DNA from: Lysobacter helvus
Lineage (GTDB): Bacteria > Pseudomonadota > Gammaproteobacteria > Xanthomonadales > Xanthomonadaceae
Direction of reading: 5' to 3'
Assembly (NCBI RefSeq): GCF_018406645.1
Contig: NZ_AP024546.1
Location: 2,728,001 to 2,792,000, forward strand
DNA: 64,000 nt
Below, piece after piece: positions 51,710 through 59,843 of the stretch. The notes under the pieces are model-generated. The model made no database searches. It was not told the origin of the DNA and saw only the letters and a program-made list of their open reading frames with translations. Numbering within the stretch: position 1 is the first letter of the stretch; each line of letters opens with the position of its first letter. Made by a program: the position numbers and the translations under genes.

Positions 51710-52075
51710 ATGGAAGATTTCGCAGTCATGGTTCTGTGGATTACGAGCTTGCTGCTCCCCGCGTTGATCTTCCTCGCGGCGGACCGTTTCAAATCGTTAC
51801 TGGCGACAGCAACAGTCGCGCTCATCGCAATCGGAATTGGATGGGCTTTCATGCTCGCTTATGCGGTGGCAGCGCAATGCATCACCGCTAACGGCCCAGC
51901 CCAAGTCAACGGCCCAGCCCAAGTCAACGGCGCAGCGCTCGCGTTCGCGGACGTCTTTGGCTGGGTTCTTCCCGCTGTTGTCGTAGTTGTCACCTGGCTG
52001 ACGTCGAGAGCGGTTTTGCGCGTTGCTGGTCGATCCTTGCCCGTCAGTTCGCGTGTCGGGGCTGACCAACCTTGA
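51710..52075 (+). CDS. Membrane protein with tandem 18-bp duplication
   Basis: A 121-residue protein: 'MEDFAVMVLWITSLLLPALIF', further TM segments near residues 33-56 and 76-97, and a basic tail. Between TM2 and TM3 an 18-base unit is duplicated in frame (GPAQVN twice, 51893-51928), a likely recent slippage product. The family is unknown. Confidence 0.6.
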   Translation: MEDFAVMVLWITSLLLPALIFLAADRFKSLLATATVALIAIGIGWAFMLAYAVAAQCITANGPAQVNGPAQVNGAALAFADVFGWVLPAVVVVVTWLTSRAVLRVAGRSLPVSSRVGADQP

Positions 52076-52217
52076 GGTCGCCAGGCATGGAAGCGAGTGA
52101 GCTATTGCGATATTCGCGACGCGGTAATCCGCCCTCTTGGCATGAGCGGAATAAGAAAAAGTCTTGCTCGCCGGGTCGGGGCTCGTGCAGAAGACAATGA
52201 TCCAATCCATGACGAAC

Positions 52218-52243
52218 ATCCGCTATTGGCCGAAGTCGACATC
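52218..52243 (+). repeat. Degenerate A-type palindrome
   Basis: CATCCGCTATTGGCCGAAGT then CGACATC keeps the A loop and the last half of an arm. It is the only recognisable feature in the 236-base gap before the metalloprotease gene. Confidence 0.45.
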
Positions 52244-52311
52244 CGACCGAGGTTGAGGCTGCTCATCCACGCCCGCTATCATCAATGTGGGGACATCGTC
52301 GGGGGCAGGAA

Positions 52312-54933
52312 ATGCAGGCTCGGAAAGCCGCGGGCGTGGCGCTCGCAGCAGGCGCTTGTGCGCTCGGACTCTGGTTCGCTTCGTCCACGCCGTACGCGGC
52401 GCGAAATGCGCAGGCCACACGCGTTGCCGCGCGCGACGCCCAAGGGACGCGCGTCGGACCGCCGACCATCGCCGTGGATGCACTGCCCGCGACGAACGCG
52501 CAACGCGGCATCCCGTTCGCATTGACACGCAGCGTGGCCGAAGCCGCGGTACGCGAAGGCGTACTGCGCATCGCCATCGCCGACCAACGCGGCTTCGACG
52601 TCGCGATCGAACGCGACACGCACGACGGTTTCGGCAACTGGCAGGTGATCGGGCGCGTGCAAACGCGCCTGGGCCCGCAGGCAATGGTGGCGACGTTCGG
52701 CAAACGTGCGGTATTTGCCGTGCTGCCCTTGCCTGATGGCCGCACGTTGGAAGTGACCACGGATCACGGCGCGACGACGATAGCCGAAGCCGGCGGGCTG
52801 GTGCCGGAAGGCATGCAGGGACTTGCGGCGAACAACGATGCTTTCGACGTCCGCGAGATCCCCGCGACCAAGGTGCACGATATCGCAACGACGGACGCCA
52901 GCACGCGGGTGCAATTGCCCACGTTGCGCACCGACGGGCTGCAGGCGCTCGCGGCGGAGGCGACCGGCGAGGTCACGATCAATGTGCTCGGCCTGTATGG
53001 CCCGGACTTGATCGCGCAACTCGGCGACGAAGAGAGTGCGCGCACCGAAGTCGCGCACATGCTCGCAGTCGCCAACCAGGCGCACGTCGACAGTGGCTCA
53101 CGGATTCGGCTGGCGTTGGCGGGCACGCTCGCGATCAGCAATCCCTACGACGCCAACACGACGGCGTTGTACGGCATCCAGAACACGAGCCACAACGTAG
53201 GCATGCCATTCCCGGTCGAAGCCGGACGCTGGATCGCATCGGCCGACCTGGTCTTTCTCGCGCGACCACGCGGGGCGGTCGATGCGACCTGCGGTGCTTC
53301 GTTCCGCATCGCCGAGTCGACGGGCCGCAACACGCTCAAGCGCGCCTTCGCCTTCGCCGTCGCCAATGTCGCGCCGTGCAGCCCGTATGCGTTGAGCCAC
53401 GAACTCGGCCACCTGCTGGGCAACGCGCACGATCGCGACACCGAGGGCTACGACAACCAGGATGTCGTCCGGCACGGCGTGCTGCCGTATGCATCGGGCT
53501 ATCGTCAGTTCGGGTCGCCCGCGTTCGCCACGGTCATGGCCGATCCCTCGGGCCTGCCCACCCTCAACGTCTTTTCGTCACCGTTCTCGTCCGCGTGCGG
53601 TGCGCCGTGCGGCATCGCAGACGAAGCCGACGAAGTGCGGTCGATGAATTCGATCGCCGCGGAAATCGCCGACTTCGCCGGCGCGCCCGACACGGTCACC
53701 TTTGGAAACGCCGCGGGTTTCGAGCCACTGGCCGGCGAGAACAGCCGCTGGATCGTCGCGTGGGCGAACTACAACGCCCCGATGTTCCCGCAGGGTTTCG
53801 CTGGCTTCGACGTCGCGGTCGTCGGCGGCACGGCGACACAGGGCGTGGATTACAAGCTCTCTTCCGCGTTCGTCAACGGCGGCGGCAACGCCGCGCAGGT
53901 CTTCGTCGAGGTCCTCCCGGACGAGATCGTCGAACCCGACGAAACAATCCTGCTGCGCATTACATCGCGGAATGGCTGGCCGATCGACAAGGACACTGCG
54001 ACGATTACGATCCTCGACGATGATCCACGTCCCGTGATCCGCGGCGCGGTGCGCTTCGACGGCGTGTCGAAGCCGAGCGGCCCGTTCAATCTCCAGGCCC
54101 GCGCGGGAAACGGCAATCACTTCGACGACGGCGGCATGGTGGTGCAGGTCGCCTCGCCTGACTATGCGTTCGCCTTCCCGGTGGTGCGCGGCACCTCGCC
54201 CTATCTCACCTTCGACAACACTTGCTGCAGCGCGCGTTACGCGGTGCCCGTGTGGCTGACCGATGTGCGCGGCGATCTCACGCGTGACGTCACCTTCCGC
54301 GCGGCGTATCACGTGCTCCTGCGCGGCATCGATTCGGGTAAGCAGTTCATCGATATCGGGCAGGGGCCGCCGGTTGAGTATTCCGGCGGGGGCTACATCG
54401 ATCGGATGGTGCCGGGCGGCGCGCGGGTCACGTTCTACGACCGGAACCAGCAAGGCACCGTCGCGGGCTTCTTCGACGACGTGCGGCAGAACATCGATGC
54501 CACGTTCGCCTACACGCCGACGACAAAGGTCCTGGTCTCGGCGCCGAAATCCGTGCGCGAAGGCGACGCCGGCGTGCGCCGAGTGCGCTTCGACCTGAAG
54601 GTGCTGACGACCATCCTCGCGCCGATCGAGTCGATCACGCTCGACTGGCGCACGCGTTCGGGCACGGCGACCGAGGGCAGGGACTTCGTGGCCGCATCGG
54701 GGACGCTGGTCATCCCTGCGGAGGCCATAGCGTCGTCGTATTACACAGACCCGAGGGCGGCGTCGTTGTACGTGGACATCCTCGGCGACACGTTGCCCGA
54801 ATCGGCGGAGTGGCTGGAACTCGAGCTCACGCCGGCCACCGAGGGCGTCGAAGCAGTGCCCGCGCGCACAAGACTTACCCTGCGAGACGACGACCATCGC
54901 ACATCGACGCCATTGCCGGCTGAGAAACTGTAA
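52312..54933 (+). CDS. Secreted zinc metalloprotease with Calx-beta domains
   Basis: An 873-residue protein with GCAGGA before the ATG and a signal/anchor at residues 5-24. The protease domain holds the reprolysin-type zinc motif 'SHELGHLLGNAHDRD' (about residues 361-375; HExxHxxGxxHD) preceded by 'YGIQNTSHNV'. One Calx-beta domain lies at about 463-565 ('VVGGTATQGVDYKLSSAFVN', 'VEPDETILLRITS') and a second at about 743-870 ('WRTRSGTATEGRDFVAASGT'). Calx-beta domains bind calcium and usually mediate surface adhesion. Extracellular protease; target unknown. Confidence 0.85.
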   Translation: MQARKAAGVALAAGACALGLWFASSTPYAARNAQATRVAARDAQGTRVGPPTIAVDALPATNAQRGIPFALTRSVAEAAVREGVLRIAIADQRGFDVAIERDTHDGFGNWQVIGRVQTRLGPQAMVATFGKRAVFAVLPLPDGRTLEVTTDHGATTIAEAGGLVPEGMQGLAANNDAFDVREIPATKVHDIATTDASTRVQLPTLRTDGLQALAAEATGEVTINVLGLYGPDLIAQLGDEESARTEVAHMLAVANQAHVDSGSRIRLALAGTLAISNPYDANTTALYGIQNTSHNVGMPFPVEAGRWIASADLVFLARPRGAVDATCGASFRIAESTGRNTLKRAFAFAVANVAPCSPYALSHELGHLLGNAHDRDTEGYDNQDVVRHGVLPYASGYRQFGSPAFATVMADPSGLPTLNVFSSPFSSACGAPCGIADEADEVRSMNSIAAEIADFAGAPDTVTFGNAAGFEPLAGENSRWIVAWANYNAPMFPQGFAGFDVAVVGGTATQGVDYKLSSAFVNGGGNAAQVFVEVLPDEIVEPDETILLRITSRNGWPIDKDTATITILDDDPRPVIRGAVRFDGVSKPSGPFNLQARAGNGNHFDDGGMVVQVASPDYAFAFPVVRGTSPYLTFDNTCCSARYAVPVWLTDVRGDLTRDVTFRAAYHVLLRGIDSGKQFIDIGQGPPVEYSGGGYIDRMVPGGARVTFYDRNQQGTVAGFFDDVRQNIDATFAYTPTTKVLVSAPKSVREGDAGVRRVRFDLKVLTTILAPIESITLDWRTRSGTATEGRDFVAASGTLVIPAEAIASSYYTDPRAASLYVDILGDTLPESAEWLELELTPATEGVEAVPARTRLTLRDDDHRTSTPLPAEKL

Positions 54934-54983
54934 CAGCGGGTTTTCGCAAGGCACGGTTGACGACCGGGGGTGTCCATTGTTGA

Positions 54984-55011
54984 TGTCCGGTTTCGATCCA
55001 AAGTGGACATT
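54984..55011 (+). repeat. B-type boundary palindrome
   Basis: TGTCCGGTTT.CGATCC.AAAGTGGACATT, a B variant with a GATCC loop. It lies between the metalloprotease and the gene at 55037, 26 bases before the ATG. Confidence 0.8.
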
Positions 55012-55036
55012 CCGCATTCGCGCTAGCTTATTGCCG

Positions 55037-55387
55037 ATGAACCCTCAAAACCTGTTCCACCTCGCCGCTGTCGGCGTGATTGCACTGCCGTGCATTGTCG
55101 CTGGGGCCACTGCGCTCCTTTCCAGGCCCAAGCGCTTACCGCTCAGGGTCATGAGCGCAATCTTCGCCGGCTGGGTCGTCGCCGTGTATTTCACGGAGTA
55201 TGCGTATAACCCCGCGGGCATCGCAGCGGGGATTGACGCGGGTGTCGATCCCGAGATGCGCTTCGACAACAACGCCCTCGCATCCGCCATCCTGCACGGT
55301 TGGATGTATCCCGCCATGGCAGTGGCGATGGTCTTGAGCGTCCGCGCGTTGATTCGCAAGGTACGGCCGCCCGCGCGTCGAGCCTGA
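55037..55387 (+). CDS. Membrane protein, three predicted TM segments
   Basis: A 116-residue protein (MNPQNLFHLAAVGVIALPCI), with hydrophobic stretches at about 6-25, 38-55 and 83-102, and a basic tail (RKVRPPARRA). A B-type repeat precedes it and an A+B pair follows. Unknown family. Confidence 0.6.
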   Translation: MNPQNLFHLAAVGVIALPCIVAGATALLSRPKRLPLRVMSAIFAGWVVAVYFTEYAYNPAGIAAGIDAGVDPEMRFDNNALASAILHGWMYPAMAVAMVLSVRALIRKVRPPARRA

Positions 55388-55414
55388 CGCTCGGTAAAGT
55401 GTTGACCATGGCGA

Positions 55415-55443
55415 GTGTCCGCTTCTGGCCGATAGCGGACACT
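55415..55443 (+). repeat. A-type boundary palindrome (A+B pair)
   Basis: GTGTCCGCTT.CTGGCCGA.TAGCGGACACT. Start-to-start distance to the B copy at 55474 is 59 bases. It lies after the gene at 55037. Confidence 0.9.
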
Positions 55444-55473
55444 CGGTCCCCCGGTAGATTCTTGGCCCCTGAG

Positions 55474-55501
55474 TGACCGCTTTCGACCCAAAGCGGACAT
55501 T
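55474..55501 (+). repeat. B-type boundary palindrome (A+B pair)
   Basis: TGACCGCTTT.CGACCC.AAAGCGGACATT, exact B consensus. It lies 48 bases before the gene at 55550. Confidence 0.9.
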
Positions 55502-55549
55502 GGCGCCCGGGTAGACTCCGCGTCCCGGTCAGTCAGAAGGTTGAAGGCG

Positions 55550-55885
55550 ATGCGTCATGAACTTACGGCCCGGAAGCACATCGGAAAAACGCTGCTGTGC
55601 GGCTACGTAATTTGTGCGATTTACCCACTCATCGTGGTCGGATATTCCAGCTTGGCGTTGGTGCCTCTTGGTGTATGTGTCGCAACGCTTGTCCTGCTGA
55701 AAAAGCCAACAAGTCGAAAGGCGCTGGCTGTTTCCGCCATCATTTCATTGAGTTGCGGATACGCCGTCAGAAAGCGTTCGTACGAAGGAACGGGAATGAC
55801 ACCGGGGGCATTTCTAGGACTTCTTTTGATCGGCGCGGTAGCTCTTGGTGTGACCTTCTACGTGTTCGAACAGGAGAGAGAGTAA
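55550..55885 (+). CDS. Membrane protein, three predicted TM segments
   Basis: A 111-residue protein (MRHELTARKHIGKTLLCGYV) with TM segments at about 14-32, 36-52, 60-75 (weak) and 87-105. AGAAGG lies upstream of the ATG. Base composition is lower in GC than the left part of the window. Unknown family. Confidence 0.6.
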   Translation: MRHELTARKHIGKTLLCGYVICAIYPLIVVGYSSLALVPLGVCVATLVLLKKPTSRKALAVSAIISLSCGYAVRKRSYEGTGMTPGAFLGLLLIGAVALGVTFYVFEQERE

Positions 55886-55936
55886 GCGCGGTGAGATTGG
55901 CACCTGCGCGAGCCGGTCTGCCTACCCGTTAAGGCG

Positions 55937-55965
55937 ATGTCCGCTTCTCGCCGAAAGCGGACACT
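55937..55965 (+). repeat. A-type boundary palindrome (A+B pair)
   Basis: ATGTCCGCTT.CTCGCCGA.AAGCGGACACT. Its B partner starts 60 bases later (55997). Confidence 0.9.
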
Positions 55966-55996
55966 TGAACCCCGGCCGGCAGGCTCCGCCCCTAGG

Positions 55997-56024
55997 TGAC
56001 CGCTTTCGACCCAAAGCGGACATT
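55997..56024 (+). repeat. B-type boundary palindrome (A+B pair)
   Basis: TGACCGCTTT.CGACCC.AAAGCGGACATT, exact B consensus, 60 bases before the gene at 56085. Confidence 0.9.
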
Positions 56025-56084
56025 CGACTAGCTCGCCGGCAGGTGCGCTTGCTGGGCAGGATCAGGTTCTCTACGCTCATACGC

Positions 56085-56303
56085 ATGGAAACGTTGCGCA
56101 AGCTTGCGATGTGGTCCGCACTGGTTGTCGGAGCAGGCATGGCCGCGCTCGGACTCTGGCAAGTGGGTCGCGTGACTTGGGCGTTGTCGAATCCGCCGCC
56201 GCTCGGGAGCGTGTTTGAGCCAGTAATTCCGTTGCTCATCGGCGTGATCGCTTCTCTTGCAGGCTTCGCCCTCGTTGCCGCGGGACGCGGCCTCAAACGC
56301 TAG
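56085..56303 (+). CDS. Small membrane protein, two predicted TM segments
   Basis: A 72-residue protein (METLRKLAMWSALVVGAGMA) with TM segments at about 6-24 and 45-66. It is preceded by an A+B pair and followed within 10 bases by an A repeat, the tightest repeat-gene packing in the array. No family is recognised. Confidence 0.55.
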   Translation: METLRKLAMWSALVVGAGMAALGLWQVGRVTWALSNPPPLGSVFEPVIPLLIGVIASLAGFALVAAGRGLKR

Positions 56304-56310
56304 CTGCGCA

Positions 56311-56339
56311 ATGTCCGCTCCTGGCCGAAAGCGGACATT
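56311..56339 (+). repeat. A-type boundary palindrome
   Basis: ATGTCCGCTC.CTGGCCGA.AAGCGGACATT, starting seven bases after the stop of the gene at 56085. No B copy follows before the next gene. Confidence 0.9.
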
Positions 56340-56383
56340 GGGAATTGGTACTCTGAGCCCTGGTTTCCGGCCTCCGGGGCATC

Positions 56384-56713
56384 ATGTTCAATCCCTTCGA
56401 GTTTCACGAACGCAACCTTGGCCGAGCCGGGTGGCTGATGGCGCTGGAGATTGTCGGTGGCGTTGCCCTCGGCTTGATCCTAGTCGGGCTCGGCTACGCC
56501 AGCGACCTTGCAATCATTGCAGTCTGGCTGTGCAACCTTTTCACCGCGTGGTTCATTGGCAAAGCAGCCGCGGCCCAGGGCAAGCGCCAATGGCTGTATG
56601 CCTTGCCTGCCGTAGCACCGCCAATCGCGATTTGGCTGATCTTCAAGCTTCACAGTGAGGACAGCATGCGTCGAATGTCCATGATGGAAGCGGATTCTCG
56701 CGTTAGCGAGTGA
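56384..56713 (+). CDS. Membrane protein whose stop codon is the start of a repeat
   Basis: A 109-residue protein with TM segments at about 17-36, 42-62 and 70-87, ending 'MMEADSRVSE'. Its TGA (56711-56713) is the first three bases of the next palindrome, so the repeat defines the C-terminus. Unknown family. Confidence 0.6.
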   Translation: MFNPFEFHERNLGRAGWLMALEIVGGVALGLILVGLGYASDLAIIAVWLCNLFTAWFIGKAAAAQGKRQWLYALPAVAPPIAIWLIFKLHSEDSMRRMSMMEADSRVSE

Positions 56714-56737
56714 CCGCTTCTGGCGACAGCGGACATT
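56711..56737 (+). repeat. Hybrid A/B boundary palindrome
   Basis: TGACCGCTT.CTGGCGAC.AGCGGACATT has a B-type left arm and an A-type loop. The initial TGA is the stop codon of the preceding gene. Confidence 0.8.
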
Positions 56738-56772
56738 CGAGGATGACCGGCCAATCAGCAGGGGGATCGCAC

Positions 56773-57303
56773 ATGAAGCTTGTCGTCGTCTTGCTTCTGG
56801 CCGTCGCTCTACCCGCGTGTTCCGACGCCTACAAAGACCTCGAGTCCGCTTTCGCAGTAGACAAGACCGCTTCAGCCCCACCGCTGGTGACAAGGTCCAT
56901 CACGATCACCAGCCAGACGCGACGAGGCGCCTCGTCCTATCGAGACCTCGTCACCATTCGTCCCACCGCTGACGCCATCGACCTGGAATTCGACATGCCC
57001 TTCATGAGGCCGCTCCGTATTCCCAAGGGCGAGATCGCCGGATGCAGCATGACCTGCTTCGGCATGTCGGATCAGTACGTGGATCTGCTGATCCCGAGGA
57101 CCGGCACCGATTTGATGATCCGTAGCAGCAAGACGCTGCTTGACTGGTGCTGGACCAATGAAAAGCCCATGATTTCCGGCAAGGCCCGGAGAGCCTGGCA
57201 ATACAGTCGCGTGCCGCTCCCGCCCGCAAGTCGCTACAACGCCCAGTTCGCTTCCAGAGCGCTGTTTGACAAGCAGACCCATCTGAGTTGCATGGGCTAT
57301 TAG
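56773..57303 (+). CDS. Lipoprotein of unknown function
   Basis: A 176-residue protein with signal peptide and lipobox 'LLLAVALPAC'. The mature part has a beta-rich middle ('RDLVTIRPTADAIDLEFDMP') and four further cysteines ('AGCSMTCFG', 'LDWCWTNE', 'LSCMGY'). It lies between the hybrid palindrome and a B-type repeat. Family unknown. Confidence 0.7.
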   Translation: MKLVVVLLLAVALPACSDAYKDLESAFAVDKTASAPPLVTRSITITSQTRRGASSYRDLVTIRPTADAIDLEFDMPFMRPLRIPKGEIAGCSMTCFGMSDQYVDLLIPRTGTDLMIRSSKTLLDWCWTNEKPMISGKARRAWQYSRVPLPPASRYNAQFASRALFDKQTHLSCMGY

Positions 57304-57315
57304 TGCGGTCTCACA

Positions 57316-57342
57316 GGTCCGCTTTCGACCCATAGCGGACAT
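57316..57342 (+). repeat. B-type boundary palindrome
   Basis: GGTCCGCTTT.CGACCC.ATAGCGGACAT between the lipoprotein gene and the gene at 57377. Confidence 0.85.
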
Positions 57343-57376
57343 CCGATCTCTGCCGCATTCGGCTTATGCTGCCGTA

Positions 57377-57691
57377 ATGCGCCCACCCCGTTCCCCGGAT
57401 CTAGTCGCCGACATCACCCTCGATCCGACGCTTGAACGTGGTCGGCGGAGTGGATGGCGGCCGAACAACGACTTCGGGTTGCTGCACGACTGTGACGCCC
57501 ACATCGAGTTCGCCGATGGAAGCGTGCAGCCGGGTGGAACTGGCCGTGCAGAATTGTGGTTGCTGACACCGGAATTGCAGGCCGGGCGACTGCGCGAAGG
57601 TTTTACCTTCACCTTGCGCGAAGGGTCACGGCTTGTCGCGGATGGGGTTGTCGTCCAGGTACTTCGTTCCGATCTCCACGTTGGCGCGTAG
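57377..57691 (+). CDS. Stand-alone EF-Tu domain-III-like protein
   Basis: A 104-residue protein whose pattern follows the C-terminal beta-barrel (domain III) of EF-Tu: 'ITLDPTLERGRRSGWRPN', a central 'HIEFADGSVQPGG', then 'LREGFTFTLREGSRLVADGV'. The 'F.LREG.R.V..G.V' ending is characteristic of EF-Tu. No GTPase domain is present. Role unknown; single-domain proteins of this kind are found in many proteobacteria. Confidence 0.75.
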   Translation: MRPPRSPDLVADITLDPTLERGRRSGWRPNNDFGLLHDCDAHIEFADGSVQPGGTGRAELWLLTPELQAGRLREGFTFTLREGSRLVADGVVVQVLRSDLHVGA

Positions 57692-57701
57692 ACCGACCTC
57701 A

Positions 57702-57729
57702 ACGTCCGCTTCTGGGCGATGGCAGGCAT
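57702..57729 (+). repeat. Degenerate A-type palindrome
   Basis: ACGTCCGCTT.CTGGGCGA.TGGCAGGCAT, an A variant with a damaged right arm. It lies in the convergent gap between the gene at 57377 and the beta-helix gene. Confidence 0.6.
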
Positions 57730-57802
57730 GCCGGCCGGTGGCGAAGGCTCGATCCCCCTGATCGTTGGTGCAACGCCACCCACGGCGTTGCACCAGGACG
57801 CC

Positions 57803-59101
57803 TCAGCGCTCGTAGGCGCCAATGTCGGGGGCACCGCCCACCACGCGCGGGAATCCCGCGCCGCGTTGGTCGAAGGCCCGTCCGAGCGTGTTGTTGCCCC
57901 CGTTGATCGCGGGGCTGGCCGCGCCGATCGCATGCGTGCGCGTCGGGCCGCCATTGTTCGCCAACGGCGCCAACAACGGATCGCCGCCGATCGTATCCGG
58001 CGGCACGGGCAGCACCGACGTGCCGATCAGGTTGTGCGACCCCGTGAGCGTCCAGCCGGGGAAGTCGAACCCGCCGACGTCGACGTCCGGCCCGCCGTCG
58101 CACGTGTTGCGCGAGACGATCGTGCTCTCCAGCCGCAGGTTGAGCGCACTCACCGCGCCCCAGCATTGCGAGCCGGTTTCGCGGTTGAACGCGATCGTGC
58201 TGTTGCGCACGTCCATGTCGCCCGAGACGGACGCGCCACTGTCGCTCGTCGCCGTGTTGCCGGAGATCGTGCTGTCGTGGATGGACCTGGTGCCGTCGCC
58301 ATACGCGCACAACGCACCACAGTTCCATCCGGCGTCGTTGCCGGCCATCGTCGACTTGTTCACCACCACGTTGCCGTGTGCCGTCACGCCGCCGCCGTCG
58401 TGCGTGGAGGTATTGCGCAACACCATCGAATACGACAGCGAGACATCCTCGCCATCCAGGCCGCCACCGGCATCCGCGGACATGTTGTCGTACACCTGGC
58501 TGCGATCCAGTGTCACGCTTCCGAACGCGCCGATGCCGCCGCCTGCGCCTTCGCCCAGCAGGCGATTGGCGAACACGCTCGACTCCGACAGCAGGACGTT
58601 CCCGACGGCGAAGACGCCGCCGCCCATGCCGGACGGCTCCAGCCCGCCCTGGGGCACCGCATCGCAGTGATGCACGCGCGACTGGCGCAGTTCCACGTTG
58701 CCCTGCGACGACACGCATCCACCGAGCGCACCGCCCGAGGTGAAGCGGCCGTAGGAGAGGGATACGCGCGTCAGCCGCAGCGTCCCGCCGCCCGTGTGGT
58801 TGAGCACGCGCGCGGTCGAATTGCCGCGGATCGTGTTCTGGAGGCGGTCGCGGCCCAGGAGGGTGATCGACGACTGGGGCAGCACGATCTGGCCGGAGGT
58901 GACATTGATGGGATTGCAGCCGAGCGCGCGCAGGTCGATCGTGTCGCCGCTGATCGCGATGGTCGCCGCGTTGCGCAGGCTGCCTGCGCCGGTGTTGTTG
59001 CAGTTGGTGACGGGGATGTTGGCCGCGCGCGCCTGCGGCGCATGGACCAGCGCGCCACCGGCCAGCAGCGCACTGAAGAGGAAAGCAGTGGGATTTCGCA
59101 T
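57803..59101 (-). CDS. Right-handed beta-helix protein, choice-of-anchor Q type, copy 3
   Basis: A 432-residue protein with GGAG upstream and a signal peptide cut near APQARAAN. The block 'VTNCNNTGAGSLRNAATIAI' opens the domain and 'FPRVVGGAPDIGA' ends it, as in copies 1 and 2. Coils with 'STISGN', 'STIAFN' and 'GGGV' turns fill the centre. It is minus-strand inside an otherwise mostly plus-strand array and is flanked by an A remnant on the left and a B repeat on the right. Confidence 0.85.
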   Translation of the reverse strand: MRNPTAFLFSALLAGGALVHAPQARAANIPVTNCNNTGAGSLRNAATIAISGDTIDLRALGCNPINVTSGQIVLPQSSITLLGRDRLQNTIRGNSTARVLNHTGGGTLRLTRVSLSYGRFTSGGALGGCVSSQGNVELRQSRVHHCDAVPQGGLEPSGMGGGVFAVGNVLLSESSVFANRLLGEGAGGGIGAFGSVTLDRSQVYDNMSADAGGGLDGEDVSLSYSMVLRNTSTHDGGGVTAHGNVVVNKSTMAGNDAGWNCGALCAYGDGTRSIHDSTISGNTATSDSGASVSGDMDVRNSTIAFNRETGSQCWGAVSALNLRLESTIVSRNTCDGGPDVDVGGFDFPGWTLTGSHNLIGTSVLPVPPDTIGGDPLLAPLANNGGPTRTHAIGAASPAINGGNNTLGRAFDQRGAGFPRVVGGAPDIGAYER

Positions 59102-59253
59102 CTCGCATGCTCCAGCGTTGGGGGTAATCCTCGCCAACGCGCTCCCTCCGCCACGCAGGTCAGCGTTGACCAGGATTCTCCTGTCGTCCGAAAGTCACGC
59201 ACGCCTGAATAGTTCATGTTGGTGCGGGGCAGCCGTGATGCATCGGGTCGCCA

Positions 59254-59281
59254 TGTCTGCTTTCGACCCAAAGCGGACATT
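59254..59281 (+). repeat. B-type boundary palindrome
   Basis: TGTCTGCTTT.CGACCC.AAAGCGGACATT in the divergent gap between the beta-helix gene and the gene at 59344. Confidence 0.9.
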
Positions 59282-59343
59282 CGCCTGCAATTGCACGATC
59301 CGGTAAAACGGTCGGGTAGGCGTGCGCGCCGCAGAGAGTCGTT

Positions 59344-59673
59344 ATGGAAACAGTCGAGGTACATCCGCTTTCGTTTTCGTCGGAGTCCTGGCCCTTCGCG
59401 GATCCGATCAATACGCTCGCCTATGCCTCCGGTCAGGTCCTCAACGGGAGCCCGATACTGCTCGTGTTCCATGATCACGACGGGGAATGGCAGTTCCTGA
59501 CTGGCGAGGATCGCGAGGAGTGCAAGATCATTTGCCTCGGTTGCGCATTTGAGCGGGATGCTGCCCTTGCAGGTCTTGCTGCCATGCCAATCGGCTGGAT
59601 GGCTTACAGGGCTTCAATAGACAAGAGTTGGCAGTGCGAGCCATACGAGGATAGCGACGGGGTTGAGGACTAA
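59344..59673 (+). CDS. Hypothetical protein
   Basis: A 109-residue soluble acidic protein: 'FADPINTLAYASGQVLNGSPIL', 'FLTGEDREECKIICLGCAFERD', and a tail 'SWQCEPYEDSDGVED'. The tight alpha/beta layout is similar to immunity-type or DUF2185-like domains, but I cannot confirm either. Flanked by a B repeat before it and an A+B pair after it. Confidence 0.6.
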   Translation: METVEVHPLSFSSESWPFADPINTLAYASGQVLNGSPILLVFHDHDGEWQFLTGEDREECKIICLGCAFERDAALAGLAAMPIGWMAYRASIDKSWQCEPYEDSDGVED

Positions 59674-59690
59674 CGGTTCGCGAGTATCGA

Positions 59691-59719
59691 ATGTCCGCTT
59701 CTGGCCGAAAGCGGACATT
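59691..59719 (+). repeat. A-type boundary palindrome (A+B pair)
   Basis: ATGTCCGCTT.CTGGCCGA.AAGCGGACATT, exact A consensus. The B partner starts 59 bases later. Confidence 0.92.
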
Positions 59720-59749
59720 CGGTCCTCCAATAGGTTCCTCGACCCTGAG

Positions 59750-59776
59750 TGACCGCTTTCGACCCACAGCGGACAT
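59750..59776 (+). repeat. B-type boundary palindrome (A+B pair)
   Basis: TGACCGCTTT.CGACCC.ACAGCGGACAT, 67 bases before the gene at 59844. Confidence 0.9.
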
Positions 59777-59843
59777 CCGGACCTGACTTGACGCTGCGCC
59801 TCAAGCGCTTGAACATCCCGTGGGCACGCAGGGGGTGTAACGG

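Noticed and set aside
52076-52311. Short frames in the 236-base gap before the metalloprotease
   Set aside because: They have no good ribosome-binding site or protein-like composition. The gap holds only the degenerate A repeat at 52218.
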